DNA of 64,000 bases from Robiginitomaculum_A sp036478535 (GCA_965224735.1 OZ245059.1:496001-560000), one strand, 5' to 3'. Shown: positions 35,292-46,000, counted from the stretch's first letter. The notes: generated from the sequence alone by a model not told the origin. A program made the numbers and translations.

Positions 35292-35933
35292 ATGAATAAA
35301 ATTTCAATCTTAAAATCAGGCCTTATTGCCAGTGCATGTGTGGTCAGTTTAACGTTAACGGCATGCGCATCCAGAGGCCAAAATCACAATAGTCGTTATG
35401 GTAGTTCCGCGTATGACTATGAAAGCGGCGGTAATTGCGGCGTTAGTCCTTGCGATACCGAAATTGTTGTAGCGCCAGTTGCAAAACCTAGTTACAGTCC
35501 TGCGCCAGTTATTAGCAGGCAACAAGTCAGCCCTGCCGTTGTTTATGCCGATTGTTCCGTTGTGAGCGGCGTGAATTGTAACACACAGCCAGCGCCTACT
35601 TACCAAGCGATGCAGTCTTCTAGCGCACCTGTAACCTGCCCAGCTGGTACCACGTCAAATGGCCATAGCTGCATGGAAAACAGTTCTGCTTATACAGTGT
35701 CTACATTAGCATATAGCGGTGGCCCTGTTTCTTGCCCAGTTGGCACAACAGACAATGGCGATGGCACATGTATGGAAAGCTCTGGTTATAACACTGGATC
35801 AACATATACTAATACTTTAAGCTCTGTAGCTTGCCCATCTGGCACAACGCCAAATAGCAATGGTTCTTGTATGTCTACGGGCTATGTTCCAACATATTCT
35901 AACCCAACGAATTATATGCCAATTCGCAAATAA
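35292..35933 (+). CDS. Lipoprotein with repeated CPxGTTxNGxxCM motif, unknown function
   Basis: A 213-residue lipoprotein. The signal peptide ends LTLTAC (lipobox). The mature chain begins with an NSRYGSS segment like the C-terminus of the 32249 protein, then Ser/Thr/Tyr-rich sequence with three copies of CPxGTTxNGxGxCM (CPAGTTSNGHSCM, CPVGTTDNGDGTCM, CPSGTTPNSNGSCM) spaced about 35-40 residues. Each unit has two cysteines that could form a small disulphide loop. The 31316 protein carries one such unit. It has CAGGAG before its ATG and a clear terminator after its stop. Probably outer-membrane or surface-attached; no known family recognised. Confidence 0.8.
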   Translation: MNKISILKSGLIASACVVSLTLTACASRGQNHNSRYGSSAYDYESGGNCGVSPCDTEIVVAPVAKPSYSPAPVISRQQVSPAVVYADCSVVSGVNCNTQPAPTYQAMQSSSAPVTCPAGTTSNGHSCMENSSAYTVSTLAYSGGPVSCPVGTTDNGDGTCMESSGYNTGSTYTNTLSSVACPSGTTPNSNGSCMSTGYVPTYSNPTNYMPIRK

Positions 35934-35970
35934 ACGACTTTTTTGGCTTAGAAAATAGTAAAAAATTAAG

Positions 35971-36005
35971 ACCCCGTTCTGTATTGTAGAACGGGGTTTT
36001 TTTGT
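35971..36005 (+). terminator. Rho-independent terminator after the CPxGTT lipoprotein
   Basis: ACCCCGTTCT (35971-35980) pairs perfectly with AGAACGGGGT (35988-35997) around a 7-base loop, followed by a run of T to 36004. Confidence 0.95.
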
Positions 36006-36078
36006 TTTGCAAGTATATGTATGACAAACTTGTACACAACAGGACAAATTGATAGATAGACGCAGGTTTAGAGGTAGT

Positions 36079-37848
36079 ATGACCAAGCGTATAGGGTTTA
36101 CAGATATAGTTGGCGGCGTTCTTAAGAGCACCTATAGGCGTATGGCCATCAATTTTGGCGGCCCGATGCGCTCCATGAATACGCGCGTATTGCGGGCTCC
36201 AAATTTTGGAACGCTACCAACGCCCTTAGGACTTGGCGAACCTGATTTGGGTGTGCGGATACTTGACGGGCGGTTTTTAATCGGTTCACAAAGTCTGGAT
36301 GTAGGTGCGCATGGGGATCCTTGGTCGAACGTAACACCCTCAGAACATTTTGCTTTTCGTCTTCATAGCTTTGATTGGTTTGCTGATCTCGCCGCCGTTA
36401 ATTTTGACAAAAAACGGCTGCGTAAAAAACCAGATTTGGCCAATAAATCAAGCGCACGAGCGCAATACTTGGTGGATCGCTGGATACAAATTTACGGCAA
36501 ATGGAACCCTTATGCTTGGAACAACGACATTTTAGCCAATAGGGTTTATGCGTGGTTATCAAATTGGCGCATTTTACTGGATGGAGACAAAGAAACACCA
36601 CAAGGCAAAGCGCGCCGCATCAATTTACTACGGCAAATAATCCAGTTGCGCCGCAGCTATAAGCGCACGCACGCTGGTATCACAAAACTAAAGGCCGCAA
36701 GTGCATTAGTGATGGCAGGCGCTGCATTTTCAGGCCGGCAAGACGGGCTTTTGGAGCGCGGACTTGATTGGCTTGATGACGAGATAGATTTGCAAATTTT
36801 ATCAGACGGTGGACATGTTTCCAGGTCACCTTTGGCGGCAGTGCAGGCGTTAGAAATTTTGATCCAAACAGAGACTATTTTGGAATCAAAAGGTGTTGTT
36901 GGCTCTAAGGAGATTCGCAGGGCTATAGATCGCCTCACGCCTATGGTCGCATTTTTCAGGACCAGCGATGGCGGCACTTTTAATTTTAACGGCAGTGGCG
37001 AGGGACGTGCCAAGTACTATGATGCTCTACTGAGTAAAGCAAAAATAAAGGCCAAACGTTTTGGTTTTGCCCCGCATACTAAATATCAGCGTCTTGATTA
37101 CAATAAGACATCAATTTTAATCGATGTTGGAGAAACTGCACCGCGCCCTTATGATATGTGCGCCCATCTGGCTCCACTCGCATTTGAAATGAGTACGGGC
37201 GAGGGACGCCTTATTGTGAATTGCGGCTGGAACCAGGAACAGCCGAGCCTATGGCATGACCCTATGCGCGGCACGGCGGCTCACTCTACACTTGTTTTAG
37301 CGGGGCAGGGTCTTGGTAATGTTTTAAATATGGGTTTTGGCGAGCGCGTATTGGGACGATGTATAGCAAACGATGTCGGGGTCGTGCAGTGTACGCGCAA
37401 AGAACAAGAATTAGGCACTTGGCTGGAAGCCGTCCACGAAGGGTATAAAAAGAAATATGGCCTTGCGCACCGCCGCCGCTTATATCTTGATCTTACGGGC
37501 ACGGATATTCGCGGCGAAGATAGCTTATTTGTGCCTTTGGGCGAAGCACCTTTGGGGCGTAGCGAAATTTTGTTTCAAATACGGTTCCATTTACACCCAA
37601 GCGTAAAAGTTACCTTGGCACAGAATCAACAAAGCGCACTCTTAATCCAACCTGGGAATAAAGGATGGCGATTTAGAACCGATGCTGGCCCACTAAAAAT
37701 AGAAAAATCCGTATATTTAGCCAAAGGGAACCGGCCAATGCGGACGGAACAACTGGTTATTACAGGCGCAGCACTTGCAGATGGTGATGGTCAAACCCGT
37801 TCAAATCGTGTTAGGTGGTCGCTGAAACGAATGGATGATATTGAATAA
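36079..37848 (+). CDS. Heparinase II/III-like family protein
   Basis: A 589-residue protein matching the heparinase superfamily proteins common in alphaproteobacteria. The N-terminal toroid part has FRLHSFDWFADLAAV, WNPYAWNNDILANRVYAWLS and RSPLAAVQALE; the C-terminal beta-sandwich part has LIVNCGWNQEQPSLWHDPMR, GTAAHSTLVLAGQGLG and a HRRRLYLDLTGTDIRGED strand. Family members are polysaccharide lyases, but many of these genomic ones are uncharacterised. ATG 36079 has GAGG 5 bases upstream; a TTG at 36049 is also possible. No signal peptide is seen, so it may act inside the cell. It overlaps or abuts the sugar-nucleotide gene downstream, pointing to a polysaccharide role. Confidence 0.85.
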   Translation: MTKRIGFTDIVGGVLKSTYRRMAINFGGPMRSMNTRVLRAPNFGTLPTPLGLGEPDLGVRILDGRFLIGSQSLDVGAHGDPWSNVTPSEHFAFRLHSFDWFADLAAVNFDKKRLRKKPDLANKSSARAQYLVDRWIQIYGKWNPYAWNNDILANRVYAWLSNWRILLDGDKETPQGKARRINLLRQIIQLRRSYKRTHAGITKLKAASALVMAGAAFSGRQDGLLERGLDWLDDEIDLQILSDGGHVSRSPLAAVQALEILIQTETILESKGVVGSKEIRRAIDRLTPMVAFFRTSDGGTFNFNGSGEGRAKYYDALLSKAKIKAKRFGFAPHTKYQRLDYNKTSILIDVGETAPRPYDMCAHLAPLAFEMSTGEGRLIVNCGWNQEQPSLWHDPMRGTAAHSTLVLAGQGLGNVLNMGFGERVLGRCIANDVGVVQCTRKEQELGTWLEAVHEGYKKKYGLAHRRRLYLDLTGTDIRGEDSLFVPLGEAPLGRSEILFQIRFHLHPSVKVTLAQNQQSALLIQPGNKGWRFRTDAGPLKIEKSVYLAKGNRPMRTEQLVITGAALADGDGQTRSNRVRWSLKRMDDIE

Positions 37849-37865
37849 TGGGTGTTTGATACATG

Positions 37866-37893
37866 GCAAATACAAAAATGCAAATACAAAAAT
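37866..37893 (+). repeat. 14-bp tandem duplication at the start of the CapD-type gene
   Basis: GCAAATACAAAAAT occurs twice in a row. Fourteen is not a multiple of three, so the duplication moves an upstream ATG (37863) out of frame with the gene: from that ATG the frame now reads MANTKMQIQK and ends in TGA at 37893-37895, overlapping the ATG at 37892. Confidence 0.95.
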
Positions 37894-39772
37894 GACTAAA
37901 AAGAAAGCTCAAAATCCATGGTTTTATAAACTAGGGGTAACGATCTTTGATGCCTGTCTTGGCGGGCTGAGTATGTATGGGGTTATGCGTCTTCGCTATA
38001 TTTATGAGGGTAAACTTGCGCCCGAAAATATTGATATTAAAGCCAGTCTTATATTTTCTATATCGTGTTTCTTTATTTGGTTGCTTATTAAGGCCAACAG
38101 GGCTGTCTGGCGATTTACATCATTTGACGATATACGGCTATTATTACGCGGCGTCATCCTTACTGGTTTGTTGACGCTCGTTATTTTGTTTTTGTTTTTT
38201 AACCGGGCGGAATATTTTCCGCGCTCGGCGCCTTTCCTTGGTGCTTTCCTTTTCTTTTTCTTTTTGATTGCAACCCGCGCTTTGGCGACCTATTTTCATA
38301 ATGGGGATATAAGAGCCTTATTTTGGCCCAGTAAAGCCGAAAAACCATTCGCTATTTTAATTGGGCGTAGCCATGTTTTGCATGATTTTTTGCGCAACCG
38401 TGTTCAGAATAAAAATGATTATACTCATAGAATAAGCGGATTGATTGAAACGAATGGATCCCATAAAGGGCGGTCTATTCGCGGTGTTCCAGTGATTGGT
38501 GATCTAACGGATGTGCGCGGTATTGTTGGCAACCTTGAGCGCTTACATGGCCTGAAGCCAACCTTGATATTAACGGATACAAGTACTAACCGTAAAATAG
38601 CCCGCGAGCTTGTAAAAATGGCGTCTGAAATAGGTGCGCCTCTTGTGCGTATACGTACGGGTGACGATGATAGCCTCACGACGTTTGAAGCGGCTGACCT
38701 TATCGGGCGTAAAGTCAAATCTTTGGATATGGCACCAGTGCGGCGCTTGCTGTCTAATAAGCGAGTATTAATTACGGGCGCGGGTGGCACGATAGGGTCA
38801 GAACTTACGAAGCAAATTGCCAGTTTTACGCCTGCCCATATGACGTTGATTGATAGTTCTGAGATGAATTTATACACCGTAGATAAAACGTTTTCTCAGA
38901 ATTATGAAGTGCCCTATAAGAGCTATTTAGGTGATGTACGTGATGCTTTGCATATGAACGAGATATTTGAAATGGAACGCCCGCAAATAGTACTGCATGC
39001 TGCTGCGCTTAAACATGTTCCCTTGATGGAAGCCAACCCTCTCGAAGCCGTTTTGACAAACGTTGGTGGCACAAAAACCGTGCTTGATATGGCTATTAAA
39101 CACCAAGTTGAAAGCTTCACGTTAATTTCAACCGACAAAGCCGTTAGCCCTAGCAATATTATGGGCACCAGCAAGCGTATTGCAGAAATGTTGACTATGG
39201 CGCGGGCGGTTAGCCAGGCCCAAATATCGGCAAGTGCTGTCCGTTTTGGCAATGTGCTCGCGTCTAATGGTTCCGTTGTACCTTTGTTTGAACAACAGAT
39301 AAAAAACGGCGGCCCCGTAACGGTAACCCATAAAGATGTTAACCGTTTTTTCATGACCACTAGCGAAGCCGCTACGCTTGTATTGCAGGCGACAGCTTTA
39401 AACGGTGGGCAGCGTAAAGAAGTTTCGACTATTTATGTTTTGGATATGGGAAAACCTGTCAATATCACAAAACTTGCTGAACAGCTTATTCGTTTGCGCG
39501 GATTTGTGCCTGGGCGCGATATAAAAATTGAATATACGGGGCTGCGCTCTGGGGAAAAAATAACAGAAGAACTCACAGGGCTAGAAGAAGCATTGGAAAC
39601 CACTTATGTGGAGGGTATTTTGCGGTTTACGGGCACTATATCAGATCCCAAGTCCTTGGAACGACGGGTAGATAAACTCCTTATGGCCGCTAAAAACAGA
39701 GACCGCCAAGCTGTGCAAAAAGCATTGAAGGACTTGATACCAGAGTTTGAACCAAATGGCGGGCTTTCCTAA
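37892..39772 (+). CDS. FlaA1/CapD-type membrane nucleotide-sugar dehydratase/epimerase
   Basis: A 626-residue protein of the WbpM/PglF/CapD group. Four N-terminal membrane segments (about 10-130 with YKLGVTIFDACLGGLSMYGV and GVILTGLLTLVILFLFF) are followed by a CoA-binding-like domain and a long SDR domain: VLITGAGGTIGSELTKQI (NAD site), LHAAALKHVPLMEANPLEAV, LISTDKAVSPSNIMGTSKR (in this subgroup Met-Lys replace the classic Tyr-Lys). Such enzymes make UDP-4-keto-6-deoxy sugars for surface glycans. Start choice is unusual: ATG 37892 lacks a ribosome site but overlaps a 10-codon ORF; ATG 37835 in the same frame would add 19 residues and overlap the previous gene. Confidence 0.93.
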   Translation: MTKKKAQNPWFYKLGVTIFDACLGGLSMYGVMRLRYIYEGKLAPENIDIKASLIFSISCFFIWLLIKANRAVWRFTSFDDIRLLLRGVILTGLLTLVILFLFFNRAEYFPRSAPFLGAFLFFFFLIATRALATYFHNGDIRALFWPSKAEKPFAILIGRSHVLHDFLRNRVQNKNDYTHRISGLIETNGSHKGRSIRGVPVIGDLTDVRGIVGNLERLHGLKPTLILTDTSTNRKIARELVKMASEIGAPLVRIRTGDDDSLTTFEAADLIGRKVKSLDMAPVRRLLSNKRVLITGAGGTIGSELTKQIASFTPAHMTLIDSSEMNLYTVDKTFSQNYEVPYKSYLGDVRDALHMNEIFEMERPQIVLHAAALKHVPLMEANPLEAVLTNVGGTKTVLDMAIKHQVESFTLISTDKAVSPSNIMGTSKRIAEMLTMARAVSQAQISASAVRFGNVLASNGSVVPLFEQQIKNGGPVTVTHKDVNRFFMTTSEAATLVLQATALNGGQRKEVSTIYVLDMGKPVNITKLAEQLIRLRGFVPGRDIKIEYTGLRSGEKITEELTGLEEALETTYVEGILRFTGTISDPKSLERRVDKLLMAAKNRDRQAVQKALKDLIPEFEPNGGLS

Positions 39773-39819
39773 AATTTCAATTCGTGTTAGCGCGGGGCAA
39801 AACTAGCGAAAGTGATTCT

Positions 39820-41424
39820 ATGCCTACTTCCAAAAACCCTGGTCAACTCACCCCGATTAAAACGGCCCTTATTTCTGTTTCTGATAAATTAAAACTCCTT
39901 GAATACGCCCGTGCTTTGCATGGGTTTAATGTCAGGCTTTTGTCAACTGGCGGGACTTATAAGGCTTTGAAAGACGCTGGGATTGAAGTTGAGGAAGTTG
40001 CCTCGATCACTGGCTTTCCTGAAATGATGGACGGGCGCGTGAAGACCCTGCACCCGAGCATTCATGGAGGGCTTTTGGCTGATCGCGATATTGGTCACCA
40101 CATGGACTCGTTGGTAGCGCATAATATTCCTAAAATTGATCTTTTAATTGTCAATCTTTATCCGTTTGAAGAAACGGTTTCGAGCGGGGCAGATTATGAC
40201 ACGTGCGTTGAAAATATAGACATTGGCGGCCCCGCTATGATCCGCGCTGCTGCGAAGAACCATAAACATGTATCCGTGTGTATTGACGGAAAAAGTGTTG
40301 CAAAACTGCTTGGCGATATGGCGCAACATGATGGTTCTACTTGTCCGAAATTGCGCAAAAAACTTGCGCAAAAAGCTTTTGCGCGCACGGCGCAATATGA
40401 CGCGCAGATATCAAACTGGTTTGCGCGGCAGTTGGGCGTGAAAACACCAGATTTTATCGCACAGGGCGGAGCGCTTAAGCAGTCTTTACGCTATGGGGAA
40501 AACCCACACCAAACGGCAGCATTTTACGCAAGTGGAAATGAGCGCATGGGCGTTGCTAGTGCGGCGCAAATTCAAGGCAAAGAGCTGTCTTACAACAATA
40601 TCAACGATACGGATGCTGCGTTTGAGCTTGTTGCGGAGTTTGGCAATATATTGCCAACGATTGCCATTATCAAACATGCAAACCCGTGCGGCGTTGCGCA
40701 GGGGGAGAGTTATCTAGATGCTTATGAAAAAGCACTAGCATGTGATCCAGTATCGGCATTTGGCGGTATTGTAGCGCTTAACGGCACACTGGATGAAGAC
40801 ACGGCAAAAGCCATATCAAAAGTATTTACCGAAGTTGTTATTGCCCCCAAAGCAGACAAAGGCGCGCTTGCAATTTTAGCAAAGAAGAAAAATATTCGCG
40901 TGTTGATAACGGGCGGCTTGCCAAACCCTAGCGATAAGGCCGTTACCATGCGCAATGTCGCAGGCGGGCTTTTGGTGCAAGATCGCGACAATGGTTTTAT
41001 CACCCACTCTGATTTTAAGGTCGTGACCAAGCGCAAACCAACGGACAAAGAAATGGATGATTTGCTCTTTGCTTGGCGCGTTGCCAAACACGTTAAATCA
41101 AATGCGATTATTTATGTTAAAGATGGTTCTACTGCAGGTATTGGCGCAGGCCAAATGAGCCGCATTGATAGCGCCCGCATCGCTGCGCGCAAAGCGGGTG
41201 ACGCGCAAGAAGCAGCTGGATGGGATGCCCCGCGCACTGAAGGGTGCGTGTGTGCGTCCGACGCTTTTTTCCCGTTTTCGGATGGCTTGATGCACGCCGC
41301 TGGTGCTGGAGCCACCGCCGTCATCCAACCTGGCGGCTCTATTCGTGACGATGAAGTCATAGCCGCCGCTGACAAAGCAGGCCTCGCCATGGTCTTCACA
41401 GGTATGCGCCATTTTCGGCATTAA
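39820..41424 (+). CDS. purH: Bifunctional AICAR formyltransferase/IMP cyclohydrolase
   Basis: Catalyses the last two steps of IMP synthesis. The N-terminal MGS-like cyclohydrolase domain shows ALISVSDK, LLSTGGTYKALKDAGIEVEE and MMDGRVKTLHPSIHGGLL; the transformylase domain shows LRYGENPHQTAAFY, KHANPCGVAQG and, near the end, GVCASDAFFPFSDGL-type sequence (CVCASDAFFPFSDGLMHAAG) and GGSIRDDEVI. From ATG 39820 it is 534 residues, close to the usual 525-530; an upstream GTG would add 12 residues. Confidence 0.97.
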   Translation: MPTSKNPGQLTPIKTALISVSDKLKLLEYARALHGFNVRLLSTGGTYKALKDAGIEVEEVASITGFPEMMDGRVKTLHPSIHGGLLADRDIGHHMDSLVAHNIPKIDLLIVNLYPFEETVSSGADYDTCVENIDIGGPAMIRAAAKNHKHVSVCIDGKSVAKLLGDMAQHDGSTCPKLRKKLAQKAFARTAQYDAQISNWFARQLGVKTPDFIAQGGALKQSLRYGENPHQTAAFYASGNERMGVASAAQIQGKELSYNNINDTDAAFELVAEFGNILPTIAIIKHANPCGVAQGESYLDAYEKALACDPVSAFGGIVALNGTLDEDTAKAISKVFTEVVIAPKADKGALAILAKKKNIRVLITGGLPNPSDKAVTMRNVAGGLLVQDRDNGFITHSDFKVVTKRKPTDKEMDDLLFAWRVAKHVKSNAIIYVKDGSTAGIGAGQMSRIDSARIAARKAGDAQEAAGWDAPRTEGCVCASDAFFPFSDGLMHAAGAGATAVIQPGGSIRDDEVIAAADKAGLAMVFTGMRHFRH

Positions 41425-41682
41425 CCAACCAAAGGCAGTGGCAAATTATCAATCGTTAACACCTTAGATCGGTGATAGTATTTATGATAATTGACAACTT
41501 ATGATAATGCTAAAAAATATATGGTGGATTGATTCTAAGAGGCCGCAGCATAACACGGTATTTCAGCAACACAGGGATTAATTTTGTGGGTTTTGTGCAC
41601 TTTAAGGGGTGGCCAGCGGTGAAAGTTGCCGATGCGTTATTTTCGGATACGGGGTATATTCTAGAGCAAAAGTCACATCAAC

Positions 41683-43086
41683 CTACTCCCAACTTCCGCC
41701 AAGAGCTAGATTTAGGTCTATCCACTCGTCTAGGCGGGCGCGCTGGGCGCTCACTAGATTGCTTTCTGCTGTGAAGACCCGTTGCTGAATTGTTAACACA
41801 TCAATTAGGTCTGTTTCACCCTCGTTGTAGCGTAACCGTACAATATGAAGCGCTTTGTTTGCTTGCTCAGCGGCTTCTCGAAGCGCGGCAGCTCTATCAC
41901 GCAGAACACCGATTTGATCGAGGCTCGTTTCAACCTCCTGAAAAGCTGTAAGGAGGGTTTGTTCATAAGACGCTAAGGCCTGCTTTTGTTCGGCTTTTGC
42001 TTGCTCAATTTTATATTTTGTCAGGCCGCCATCAAATAAAAAATAAGAAATACTACCTGCAACATTTAGCAAAACATTATTTGGATTAAGCATATTCAGG
42101 AGCTGACTAGAAGCGCCTCCCGTATTACCAGACAAACTAAAGCGCGGCATGTTAGCGACTTTAGCTTGGTCAAGCGAGTAGAAGCTAGCGGCAACTTTTC
42201 GTTCGGCGGCAACAATATCAGCTCTACGCTCCAAAAGTTCAGAAGGGATCCCTGATGCGGGCATAGACGGTATTACTGGCAAAGATTTACTCAAGGCAAG
42301 ATCACCATCCGGATAACGGCCGATAAGAACTTGAAGCGCTTTCTTAGCGTCTCTGTATGCACCTTCTGCAGCAACTAAAGAGGCCCGCGTTGCAGCAAGG
42401 TCTGAGGCAGAGAGCGCTACATCTTGAGCTGTTGCAATGCCTTCCTTATATTGAACATTAACAATTTTGTTCGTCTTACTAAGTGTCTTCAATGTTTTGC
42501 GCGCGACACCTGCTTGCAGCCATGCTTCCATACCTATAAAATAGGCACTGGCAACAGCTGCGGCGATTGAGTGCTGCGAGGCGCGGTAATCAGCTTCGGC
42601 TGATTGTGCACTGGCGATAACCGCTTTTTCTCCCGACTTAATCCTTCCCCATATATCTACTTCCCAGCTTGCTTTTACGCCCCAGTTAAAAGAGGCCGTA
42701 TCTGGCGCAGGGCCGTCTATAAAAACTTGGCGCTTAGTACTCGTAGATAGACCGACATTGGGTTTCAAACCAATGCCCGCTTGCCGAACAAGCGCCCGTG
42801 AACGCTCCACATTTGCGGCCGCAATCTGCAAGTTCCTGTTATTAACTTGCGCTTTTTTAACCAAGTTTGAAAGAATTGGATCTCCTAATGCATTTATCCA
42901 ACCAATTTGAACATTGCCAGCGCGCGCCAGTGCAACTTGCCATGTATTTGGCATATCGGTAATGCCTTGGCTTGTCGCCTCTTTAATAATGATATCAGGC
43001 GTTCCTGCTTTCAAGTGTGAAAGGGTTGAGCATCCTGATATAGCCAAGCTAAGAATCGCAACAGATAAGTAATTTAAGTGTCTCAT
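41683..43086 (-). CDS. RND efflux outer-membrane lipoprotein (NodT/OprM type)
   Basis: A 467-residue outer-membrane channel protein. The signal peptide ends LAISGC (lipobox, Cys19), followed by the duplicated OEP helices: NNRNLQIAAANVERSRALVR in the first half and YNEGETDLIDVLTIQQRVFT in the second. It would form the TolC-like exit duct for the pump encoded just upstream; its ATG overlaps the stop of the RND gene by four bases (ATGA), so they are co-translated. Confidence 0.93.
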   Translation of the reverse strand: MRHLNYLSVAILSLAISGCSTLSHLKAGTPDIIIKEATSQGITDMPNTWQVALARAGNVQIGWINALGDPILSNLVKKAQVNNRNLQIAAANVERSRALVRQAGIGLKPNVGLSTSTKRQVFIDGPAPDTASFNWGVKASWEVDIWGRIKSGEKAVIASAQSAEADYRASQHSIAAAVASAYFIGMEAWLQAGVARKTLKTLSKTNKIVNVQYKEGIATAQDVALSASDLAATRASLVAAEGAYRDAKKALQVLIGRYPDGDLALSKSLPVIPSMPASGIPSELLERRADIVAAERKVAASFYSLDQAKVANMPRFSLSGNTGGASSQLLNMLNPNNVLLNVAGSISYFLFDGGLTKYKIEQAKAEQKQALASYEQTLLTAFQEVETSLDQIGVLRDRAAALREAAEQANKALHIVRLRYNEGETDLIDVLTIQQRVFTAESNLVSAQRARLDEWIDLNLALGGSWE

Positions 43087-46000
43087 GTCGTGATCTCCGT
43101 CTTTTTAATTCGAAAGAAAATCGCGTAAAGTACAGGTGTTATTAAAAGCGTTATCAAGGTGGCGAAACTAAGCCCAAAAGCTAATACAACCGTCATAGAT
43201 CTAAAAAACGCATCAAAATAAAGCGGCATAATACCAAGCACAGTAGTAAATGCACCCATCATAACAGGTCGAAAACGGCTAGATGCAGATTCGACTAGAG
43301 CGTCAAATCGCGGCATTCCGCCCGCTATTAAGTTGTCAGTATTATCAACTAGCACCAGTGAATTTTGAATAATAAGACCTGAGAGCGACAGCACTCCTAA
43401 TATTCCCATAAATTCCAAGGGTGTACCCGTTACCACTAACCCAAAGACAATACCGATCAGGCCAAGCGGTACCACTGACCAAATAATAATCGGTTGGCGA
43501 AGGCGGTTAAATAAAATCACGACAACAAGTATCATTGCTAGAAGACCTAAAGGTATGGTGGAAGCAAGACTACCTTGAGCCTCTGCAGAACTGCCGAATT
43601 CACCATCCCACTCCAAACTATAGCCCTCAGGTAATTTCATATTTTCAATTTTTGGCTTTATTCTTTGAAATAATTCATCAGCGATGACACCGAGTGCAGG
43701 ATCGCTTTGCGCCTTGATCGTCAAAACACGGCCTTCTCGTAGAAGGCGCCCGTCCCGCCACTTTACATTCACACCATCAAGCAGTTGACCCAAAGGAACC
43801 GTTTTATTTGTTGTTGGACTTAGAACTTGAATAGATGCCATACTCCACGGATTGGTTCTTTCTTTTTCTGGTGCCCGGAAAACGATAGGAATAAGCGTAT
43901 CCCCATCGCGGAAAACTCCACGTTGCAACCCTGAAAAACTTGATTGCAGCGCTTCTGAAAACTCCTTGCGTGTAATGCCGACACGCTCGCCTTTGTTTTG
44001 TGAATATTCTGGCTCTACGTAGCTAATGGCGCGCCGCCAATCATCTTTAATTAAGACAGCGCCACCATCTGCCGCCATGATAACTTTGGCCTCATTTGCA
44101 AGAGAGCGCAGCACTTGTGCATCGGGGCCTTTAAAGACGGCCTCAATTTTTGAACCTCCACCAGGGCCTAACCTAAACTTCCACGCTTTGCCAAGGCCAT
44201 CAGGAAAATTGTTATCAATATAAGCTTGTAGCTTTGGAATGATTATATCGACCTTATGATAATCATCCACTTTTATCAAAAGCTGCCCATTGGCAGGATT
44301 ATCTGAACCTGCATCGTAAACGAGCATATAGCGTAGTGTACCGCCGCCAATAAGCGTTTGCACATTTGTTACACCTTCAAGGCCCATTGCATATTTCTCA
44401 AGACGGATCATGTCTTGCGTTGTTTGTGAAATATCCGCCCCTTCAGGACGCTGATAATTGACAATGACTTGTGGGGAGGTAGAAGCAGGGAAAAAACCAC
44501 CCTTAACAAATTTAAATCCCCATATAGATGTTCCAAAAATGCCTATTACGATCACGAGTGCTAAAACTTTATGGCGGAGCACGCCGCGAATGATATTTTC
44601 ATATCCGCGCATGAACCGCCCTTTGGGCTTTGAGCCAGTCTTTGCATTACTGGCTTTACCTTCAGGGAATAACCAGTAACAAAATAAAGGTGTTAAGGTA
44701 AATGCAAATAGCCAGCTTAGCGCCAAGGCAATCATCACAACCCAAAACAAGGCATTGGTAAACTCTGCCGTATCGCCAGGCGCAAACCCAATCGGCGCAA
44801 ATGCAATTATGCCAACAAGTGTGCCGCCAATAAGCGGTTTCATATTACTTTTCGCAACGTCAATAGCCACATCAAGTTTCTTACGACCCTCTTTCACGCC
44901 AACCAAAATACCATCCGTAACAACAACCCCATTGTCCACAAGCATACCCAAAGAAATAACAAGAGCGCCTAAGGAAATTCGGTGCATGGGAATACCACCA
45001 ACCCACATGATAAGGAGCGTGGCTGCCATAGTAATCAGGACGGTTGCCCCCATAATAATGCCCGAACGATATCCCATAAATATCAATAAAGTTGTGAATA
45101 CGATTGCAAGCGACATAAAGACATTTTTTGCGAAATCTTTAATCGCAATATCGACAACTTTTCCTTGGTGATAATATTCGTGTAGTTTGATTCCGATGGG
45201 ACGTAAGCCTTCGATCTCGGCTAGTTTGAGGTCAATATCTTTACCCATTTGCACAACATTGATACCCGATACATTGGCAACACCAATCCCTATTGCGGGA
45301 GAACCATCATACTGGATAATTTTCGCAATGGGGTCTTCATACCCTTTCTTGACATCGGCTATATCTCTGAGCCGCATAACCGTGCCGCTTGCCGTATCAT
45401 TTATGATTAAATTGCGGATAGCTTCTACGGAATTAAGCCCGCCTGTTGGCTGTAAGAATAAACGCTCATTGCCAATTTTTAGATTGCCAGCACCTGTTAC
45501 GGTGTTTTGCTGGTCGAGCGTATTGTATATATTGTTGATGGACACGCCCAAGGCCGCAGCTTTTTCGCGCGAGATTTCGACATAGATAGCCTCATCTCGC
45601 TCGCCTGTGATGGCAACCTTGCCAACCCCTTTAACCTGAAGTAGATCTTTCCTTAAATCTTTGGCATAACTTAGAATTTCGGTTGGGGTGAACCCTTCGC
45701 CAGTTATGAGATAATACAAGCCATAAACATCGCCAAAATCATCGTTTACAACACTGGGGCCTGCGCCTGGAGGAAGGTTGCGTTGCGCATCATTAATTGA
45801 ATTGCGTAACTTTGTCCAAACCACCTGTAAATCATTCTTGGATGGAGAGGCTTCAAATTTAATCTCAACGGTAATGTTTGATAAACCAGTAGAAGATTCG
45901 GAGGAAACCAATTTTACTTCGGGCATTTGCTGTATCGCCGTTTCCAATGGCTCGGTCACTTCATTTAATACCTCTTGCGGACTTGCACCTGGGTATTGCG

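Noticed and set aside
41529..41774. 81-codon plus-strand frame after purH
   Set aside because: Overlaps the certain efflux lipoprotein gene on the other strand, lacks a ribosome site and shows no family features.
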